Source of the DNA: Desulfurococcales archaeon
GTDB lineage: Archaea; Thermoproteota; Thermoprotei_A; Sulfolobales; Desulfurococcaceae
DNA: 36,830 nucleotides
Assembly (NCBI GenBank): GCA_027002875.1
Contig: JALWZC010000118.1
Coordinates: forward strand, 1-36,830
Reading direction: 5' to 3'
Below are positions 34,007 to 36,830 of the stretch, piece after piece. Position 1 is the first letter of the stretch; each line of letters starts with the position of its first letter. The translations under genes and the position numbers were made by a program. The notes under the pieces were generated by a model, which had not been told where the DNA came from, made no database searches, and was given only the letters and a program-made list of their open reading frames with translations.

Positions 34007-34094
34007 CGATTATTTCACCATGCTTATTCAGATGGGTAACCGCTTCTTCATCTCCCCACATCCAGCGACGGGATCGCACTCCCCGAAAACTCAT
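33999..34094 (-). CDS. Possible 31-codon leader ORF overlapping the membrane-protein gene
   Basis: ATG 34094 opens a 31-codon frame (begins MSFRGVRSRRWMWGDEE, ends HGEIIVD) whose stop overlaps the next gene's TTG start by 8 nt. A TATA box at 34136-34128 would start the transcript near 34104, so the message would be nearly leaderless. Against it: the first third uses CGN arginine codons that are uncommon here, and there is no homologue that I recognise. The same interval might instead be an untranslated leader or a small RNA. Confidence 0.3.
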   Translation of the reverse strand: MSFRGVRSRRWMWGDEEAVTHLNKHGEIIVD

Positions 34095-34127
34095 CACCTA
34101 GTAATCGTTAAGTAGTCCGGTAGAAGA

Positions 34128-34136
34128 ATTAAAAAC
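34128..34136 (-). promoter_or_regulatory. TATA box inside the 215-bp gap before the membrane-protein gene
   Basis: On the minus strand TTTTTAATT (34136-34128) predicts a transcript start near 34104. It indicates that the downstream genes, or a small RNA, are transcribed independently of the kinase gene. Confidence 0.45.
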
Positions 34137-34167
34137 GTCCCTGCTCAGCCGGGTGTGTTGATTTCAT

Positions 34168-34189
34168 CCCCCTAATTATGTTGAGGGGG
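34168..34189. other. Hairpin with 6-bp G/C stem and 10-nt loop
   Basis: CCCCCT (34168-34173) and AGGGGG (34184-34189) are perfectly complementary around a 10-nt AT-rich loop. It lies 32 nt past the stop of the kinase gene on the minus strand. No T-run follows it, so it is not a standard terminator. Confidence 0.6.
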
Positions 34190-34221
34190 TCTTTCCGGGA
34201 GTAATTCATCACTGTTTCTTT

Positions 34222-34962
34222 TTAATAGTTTGACGCGTCTAATAATGTTTTTAGCAGGTATGCGTTGAAGGGTGGAGGTACTAGTAAGGCTATAGTATTC
34301 CCGATGTTGAGTTTCTTAAACATCCTGAATACTTCCATGTAATCCTTCTTTTCAGACATGTATTCTTCTAGGAAATACTCTATGTATTCCCGGTATCTTC
34401 TAGGTTTATGTATTGTCGAGATATTGATTAACTTGTACATTATGGTTATTAGGTATACTACGATATCCCAGGCCATATACTGTGTATTACCGGATTTGAT
34501 TGCTTGTTCAGCATCTATAATATATATTTCACCGCTCCGGGTTTTGAGGAAGTTGAAGTATTTTGTATCGCCTAGAATTATTCCGTGATTATGTATACGT
34601 GCAATAACAGCTGCGACATCACCATGTACACTCTTCACTACAGGATCAATAGTCTCTCCTTCAACGTATTCTCTAATTATAGCATTACTACTCCAATCAA
34701 TAATGTAGAGCCGTGGTTTATTTACACCCTTTATATCACTCTTGAGAAAACCTATTTCCCGCTTCATCCTCTCAATTGGGGAGGAAGTGTATGGGTAAGC
34801 ATTTATTATCCAGCTTGCAGCGCTAATAGCGAACCATTTAAGTATTCCGACTTCTTTACTATAAGTCTTTAAAATATATTTTTCACTGTTAACTGTTAAG
34901 GGTTTAGATTGTGATAAGAAATCATCCAGCATGTCTAAGAAGGACTTAGTGGAGAGAGGCAA
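34222..34962 (-). CDS. Atypical protein kinase-like (Bud32/RIO/lipopolysaccharide-kinase type) protein
   Basis: 246 residues. The kinase C-lobe motifs are clear: a hinge-like IIREYVEG (about 95-102), the catalytic loop HNHGIILGDTKYFNFL with D132 and N137, and the metal-binding aspartate D150 in IYIIDAEQA. In the N-lobe a candidate lysine is K32 (YILKTYSK) and the helix C glutamate is probably E69, but no glycine-rich loop is evident, and residues 40-60 read as a hydrophobic segment. The C-lobe after residue 160 is short and helical. This is the general form of the Mn2+-dependent Ser/Thr kinases of COG3642 and relatives; the substrate is unknown. TTG start; the DUF211 gene ends 26 nt upstream on the same strand. 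Confidence 0.72.
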   Translation of the reverse strand: MPLSTKSFLDMLDDFLSQSKPLTVNSEKYILKTYSKEVGILKWFAISAASWIINAYPYTSSPIERMKREIGFLKSDIKGVNKPRLYIIDWSSNAIIREYVEGETIDPVVKSVHGDVAAVIARIHNHGIILGDTKYFNFLKTRSGEIYIIDAEQAIKSGNTQYMAWDIVVYLITIMYKLINISTIHKPRRYREYIEYFLEEYMSEKKDYMEVFRMFKKLNIGNTIALLVPPPFNAYLLKTLLDASNY

Positions 34963-34988
34963 GACCGGTAACCATTACAAGGATCCGG

Positions 34989-35276
34989 TTACATCTCTAT
35001 GATTTCGCGCGGGACCTCAACTAGCCTCTCACCAGCAACAACTTGGTCGACACTATGTATTACGCCGCCAAGCTCCTCGATTAAAACCCTAACCTCGCCG
35101 AAATCGATATCATTACCCTCAACAACAACGATAATGTTCTGGGTCTCAACATCAACCTCCTTAACAGTAATATTCACGGCTGAAACACCCCTAACCCTCG
35201 ACAGGTTCTCTGCAACATCAACAATCGACGGCCCCTTAATAGGTATCAATACATCCAATACTAACCTCTTAATCAA
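34989..35276 (-). CDS. DUF211 family protein (COG1888)
   Basis: 95 residues, an archaeal ferredoxin-like-fold family (structures such as MTH889 show oligomers); no biochemical role is established. Family features: the opening RLVLDVLIPIKGPSIVDVAENL, the strand NITVKEVDVETQNIIVVVEG, and IEELGGVIHSVDQVVAGERLV. I choose TTG 35276 (MIKRLVLDVL), since GGTG (35290-35287) and an overlapping GGAGG precede it. The TTG at 35285 lies 1 nt from GGTG and is unlikely. It is divergent from the eL13 gene and just upstream of the kinase gene on the same strand, probably co-transcribed. Confidence 0.88.
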   Translation of the reverse strand: MIKRLVLDVLIPIKGPSIVDVAENLSRVRGVSAVNITVKEVDVETQNIIVVVEGNDIDFGEVRVLIEELGGVIHSVDQVVAGERLVEVPREIIEM

Positions 35277-35311
35277 CTCCTCCAATCACCAATTAACACA
35301 ATATGACAATC

Positions 35312-35376
35312 CAAGCTTATTAAGGTTAAAAAATATAATAAGCTAGTCCCCGGTAAGTATTAAGAGTATATAAAAT
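35312..35376. promoter_or_regulatory. Divergent promoters of DUF211 (left) and eL13 (right)
   Basis: Rightward: TATATAAAA at 35367-35375 predicts a start near 35398, which leaves a leader of about 8 nt before ATG 35406. Leftward: CTTAATAAG (35321-35313) on the minus strand predicts a start near 35290. Confidence 0.5.
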
Positions 35377-35405
35377 CTAGGACTATAGAAGTACGGGTGG
35401 TTTAT

Positions 35406-35657
35406 ATGAGCACTAATAACTTGGAAAAACCGGAACCCATAGTTCTTAAACCAATACTCAGAAGACACGGCGGAATAGAGCAAGGGACACGTAAAGGTAG
35501 AGGATTCAGTAAGGGAGAACTAGAAGCGGTGGGATTAGATTTTAAGAAGGCATTGAAGCTCGGCATACCAATAGATAAGAGGAGAAGGAGTAAACACGAC
35601 GTCAACATTCAAATCCTTAAAGAATACCTCGAGAAAATAGGCTACAACAAGAAGTAA
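35406..35657 (+). CDS. rpl13e: Ribosomal protein eL13 (L13e)
   Basis: An 83-residue large-subunit ribosomal protein found in crenarchaea and eukaryotes; the archaeal form is short. The conserved block GTRKGRGFSKGELEAVGLDF is followed by KALKLGIPIDKRRRSKHDVN and a final helix NIQILKEYLEKIGY. Lysine and arginine are abundant, as expected for rRNA contact. The start is ATG 35406 (MSTNNLEKPEP), with GGTG at 35396-35399; the in-frame GTG at 35397 falls on the predicted transcript start. Monocistronic by layout: a divergent gene lies upstream and a GC-rich structured element begins 16 nt after the stop. Confidence 0.93.
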   Translation: MSTNNLEKPEPIVLKPILRRHGGIEQGTRKGRGFSKGELEAVGLDFKKALKLGIPIDKRRRSKHDVNIQILKEYLEKIGYNKK

Positions 35658-35672
35658 AGCAATCATTTAACC

Positions 35673-35733
35673 CAGGGGGAGTCACCCCTGCTCATCCCGT
35701 TCCCCGATACATTCTACGGGGGAGTTGCAGGGG
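35673..35733. ncRNA. GC-rich structured element with alternative stems, candidate small RNA or 3' element of eL13
   Basis: CCCCTGC (35685-35691) pairs perfectly with GCAGGGG (35727-35733), enclosing a second stem CCCCG (35702-35706)/CGGGG (35717-35721) with a 10-nt loop. The same CCCCTG can instead pair with CAGGGG at 35673-35678, closing a 6-nt loop. The two foldings exclude each other. GC-rich islands in AT-rich hyperthermophile intergenic DNA often mark structured RNAs. Strand and identity are unknown, and no box C/D or H/ACA pattern fits. Confidence 0.4.
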
Positions 35734-35779
35734 CCGGTCGATTCATAACTATTTATCAAGTATCTATTAAATGTTTATG

Positions 35780-35797
35780 GTGGGAAGGTTTTCCCAC
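35780..35797. repeat. Perfect inverted repeat, 7-bp arms
   Basis: GTGGGAA (35780-35786) and TTCCCAC (35791-35797) around GGTT. It could be a protein-binding site or a short hairpin. Confidence 0.6.
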
Positions 35798-35822
35798 AGA
35801 TACAATTTTTCACACTCAAAAA

Positions 35823-35843
35823 ATTCTATTATAACAATAGAAT
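35823..35843. repeat. Perfect inverted repeat, 8-bp arms
   Basis: ATTCTATT (35823-35830) and AATAGAAT (35836-35843) around ATAAC. The AT-rich arms favour a protein-binding site over an RNA hairpin. Confidence 0.6.
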
Positions 35844-35920
35844 ACTCATAGAAAAACACGACTGTTCCATATAAATAATTCTTAAAGTGTTAATAATATG
35901 ACTACTATACATTCATTATA

Positions 35921-35944
35921 TATCGATGAAATGTATCATCAATA
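35921..35944 (+). promoter_or_regulatory. Operator-like palindrome overlapping the promoter of the ribbon-helix-helix gene
   Basis: TATCGATGA (35921-35929) and TCATCAATA (35936-35944) are complementary at 8 of 9 positions around 6 nt. TTATATAT at 35917-35924 is a TATA candidate placing the start near 35947, so a protein bound here would overlap the promoter. Autoregulation by the adjacent RHH protein is inferred. Confidence 0.45.
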
Positions 35945-35977
35945 ATTGACCAGTTATAAATAATGAGGAGATAGTTA

Positions 35978-36274
35978 ATGGCTATTGCACGCCAGGGCGA
36001 AAACGCTATCATCGTGCCATTAAAGAACAAATCCAAGGTTATAAGTTTAAAAATAGATGAAATAACGCTACATATACTCGATGTACTGAGTTGGAAATTG
36101 AAGATTTCACGCAGTGAATTAATCCGGTTATTAATTAAGGGGTTCATATATTTAGTCGATAAAGCAGGTATCGATGAAGATGGTATGGTTATTGATTTAA
36201 TGATTAATAGGGATGGAGAATACTATAAGGTATCAATAGATCTTAACAAGGAGGCTCTCCTAGTTAATATGTAA
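35978..36274 (+). CDS. Small ribbon-helix-helix (CopG/Arc-like) DNA-binding protein
   Basis: 98 residues. Residues 20-62 fit the ribbon-helix-helix plan: a strand (KVISLKID), a first helix (EITLHILDVLSWKLK), then ISRSELIRLLIKGFIYLV as turn and second helix. The ~36-residue C-terminal tail (DLMINRDGEYYKVSIDLN) is strand-like and may bind a ligand or partner. No toxin gene follows, so an antitoxin role is not supported. The start is ATG 35978 with GAGGAG at 35965-35970. A near-perfect 24-bp palindrome at 35921-35944 lies over its promoter, as expected for an autoregulated repressor of this type. Confidence 0.7.
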   Translation: MAIARQGENAIIVPLKNKSKVISLKIDEITLHILDVLSWKLKISRSELIRLLIKGFIYLVDKAGIDEDGMVIDLMINRDGEYYKVSIDLNKEALLVNM

Positions 36275-36327
36275 AAACATATGATATTTTTGATAAAGTA
36301 TTGAGTTCGATAATCATACGAGACCAG

Positions 36328-36711
36328 CTACTGTTCCTTCCTGAGTTTCTCGATAATTATTTTAGCAATATCGGCTGGTAGGCTTATCTGATGGGCTAAC
36401 TGCTCGATTGGTAATTGTTCGCCGAACTCCTCCAGTGCTTCCTTGATAGCTGTTACTGGCTCCATGTAGTATACTTTACGGCTTATACGTTTCCTCGCAA
36501 TCAATCCCAAACGGTTTAATTCCGCTAAATACCTTGATTCTATCGTTCTCGGCCTCCCGGTCTTTTTGGCTAAGTCTTCAGCCGTAGCTTTTTTGAGCTC
36601 TAGAACTGCTTTAAGCGTTCTCCACAATGGCGGGGATAATACTATTCCGCGCTTCATAAGAAACCTTATATCATATATGCTACAGAATTCTTCTTCAGAC
36701 AAGGTTTCCAA
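36328..36711 (-). CDS. Winged-helix transcriptional regulator
   Basis: About 127 residues. A winged helix-turn-helix spans roughly residues 28-85: WRTLKAVLELKKATAEDLAK as the first helices, GRPRTIESRYLAELNRLGLI as the recognition region, and RKRISRKVYYMEP as the wing. A helical C-terminus follows (TAIKEALEEFGEQLPIEQLA). The frame stays open to 36822, but that extension is AT-rich and Asn/Lys/Phe-rich. TATA-like boxes on the minus strand (TTTAAA at 36751-36746, TATATAG at 36737-36731) fall inside it, pointing to a start at TTG 36711 or TTG 36702; ATG 36654 is also possible. No target can be assigned. It is convergent with the RHH gene across a 53-bp gap. Confidence 0.72.
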   Translation of the reverse strand: METLSEEEFCSIYDIRFLMKRGIVLSPPLWRTLKAVLELKKATAEDLAKKTGRPRTIESRYLAELNRLGLIARKRISRKVYYMEPVTAIKEALEEFGEQLPIEQLAHQISLPADIAKIIIEKLRKEQ

Positions 36712-36830
36712 CCCTGTTAAACATTTTTCTCTATATAGGTTAGTGTTTAAAGTTTTAAATAATTTTTTCCAATTATGAAAGTTAAGGGTAAAAACACAAA
36801 GTTCACCTATATTTGTTTTCAAACAATCAA

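Larger units (their letters stand above)
35658..35977. other. 320-bp gene-free interval with a GC-rich structured block and several inverted repeats
   Basis: No convincing ORF. The first ~85 bp are GC-rich and foldable (35673-35733); the rest is AT-rich and carries inverted repeats at 35780-35797, 35823-35843 and 35921-35944, the last just before the ribbon-helix-helix gene. Confidence 0.6.

Noticed and set aside
34028-34097. Box C/D guide RNA on the minus strand (GTGATGA, degenerate C', CTGA)
   Set aside because: Spacings of about 25 nt (C to D') and 16 nt (C' to D) depart from the tight archaeal spacing, and the D' box is degenerate. Kept only as an alternative reading of the leader.
34007-35740. 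Remnant of an IS200/IS605-type element, suggested by G/C hairpins such as CAGGGG...CCCCTG
   Set aside because: No transposase, TnpB zinc-finger or RuvC motif is visible in any frame and the flanking genes look intact; the hairpins alone are not enough.
35658-35977. Replication origin in the repeat-rich gap
   Set aside because: No Orc1/Cdc6 or WhiP gene is adjacent and no copies of a recognisable origin recognition box were found.
35978-36711. Toxin-antitoxin pair made of the RHH and winged-helix genes
   Set aside because: The two genes are convergent, the second is a regulator rather than a toxin, and no small toxin-like ORF lies next to the RHH gene.

Overview
The window reads as chromosomal DNA of a hyperthermophilic crenarchaeon (Thermoproteota), most like a heterotrophic member of the Desulfurococcales. 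Reasons: an archaeal Hjc Holliday-junction resolvase, a short crenarchaeal-type ribosomal protein eL13, an archaeal form III RuBisCO, a PIN-ATPase-KH protein of the COG1855 type, a COG2403/cyclic-2,3-diphosphoglycerate-synthetase-like protein, archaeal TATA boxes, ATA/AGG-rich codon use, and surface proteins carried on Thr/Ser/Pro stalks with a C-terminal membrane anchor. The species was not identified. Translation signals are characteristic: GGTG(AT) about 6-10 nt before the start, which is very often TTG. I used this to move several starts downstream of the longest open frame.

Layout. 1-5.7 kb: the 3' part of a radical SAM/SPASM protein, an M20 metallopeptidase, a convergent TetR regulator, a molybdopterin oxidoreductase with an unrecognised N-terminal domain, an MFS transporter and a JAMM-motif protein with an unrecognised N-terminal domain. 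5.9-11.6 kb: central carbon metabolism (biotin carboxylase, phosphoenolpyruvate synthase, COG2403/cDPGS-like protein). 11.6-26.4 kb: a cell-surface region with two secreted, stalk-anchored metallophosphoesterases, a 936-residue stalk-anchored protein carrying an 840-bp tandem duplication plus a glucodextranase-C-like domain, and a complete ABC importer (stalk-anchored binding protein, fused double permease, ATPase). Interspersed are the PIN-ATPase-KH protein, a small membrane-anchored protein and hjc. 26.5-31.3 kb: HD hydrolase, stomatin (SPFH), NfeD/ClpP-class membrane protease and a large unrecognised anchored surface protein, all one way and closely spaced. 31.4-36.8 kb: form III RuBisCO, an MJ0936-type phosphodiesterase, a membrane protein, an atypical kinase, a DUF211 protein, eL13, a ribbon-helix-helix regulator and a winged-helix regulator.

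How the genes may work together (inference). The surface region looks like a nutrient-scavenging unit. Outward-facing phosphoesterases could act on phosphorylated compounds near the membrane, and an importer of the FbpA/AfuA superfamily could take up the product. The four main surface proteins share one anchoring plan. The stomatin-NfeD pair is the known membrane-protease partnership, extended here by a surface protein. RuBisCO III, phosphoenolpyruvate synthase and the cDPGS-like protein all meet around 3-phosphoglycerate and phosphoenolpyruvate.

Non-coding signals. No rRNA, tRNA, CRISPR array or intact insertion sequence was seen. Two GC-rich structured intergenic regions stand out: about 34.0-34.2 kb (a promoter, a hairpin and a 31-codon ORF) and 35.67-35.74 kb (mutually exclusive stems just after eL13). 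A series of inverted repeats lies upstream of the ribbon-helix-helix gene, including a 24-bp operator-like palindrome.
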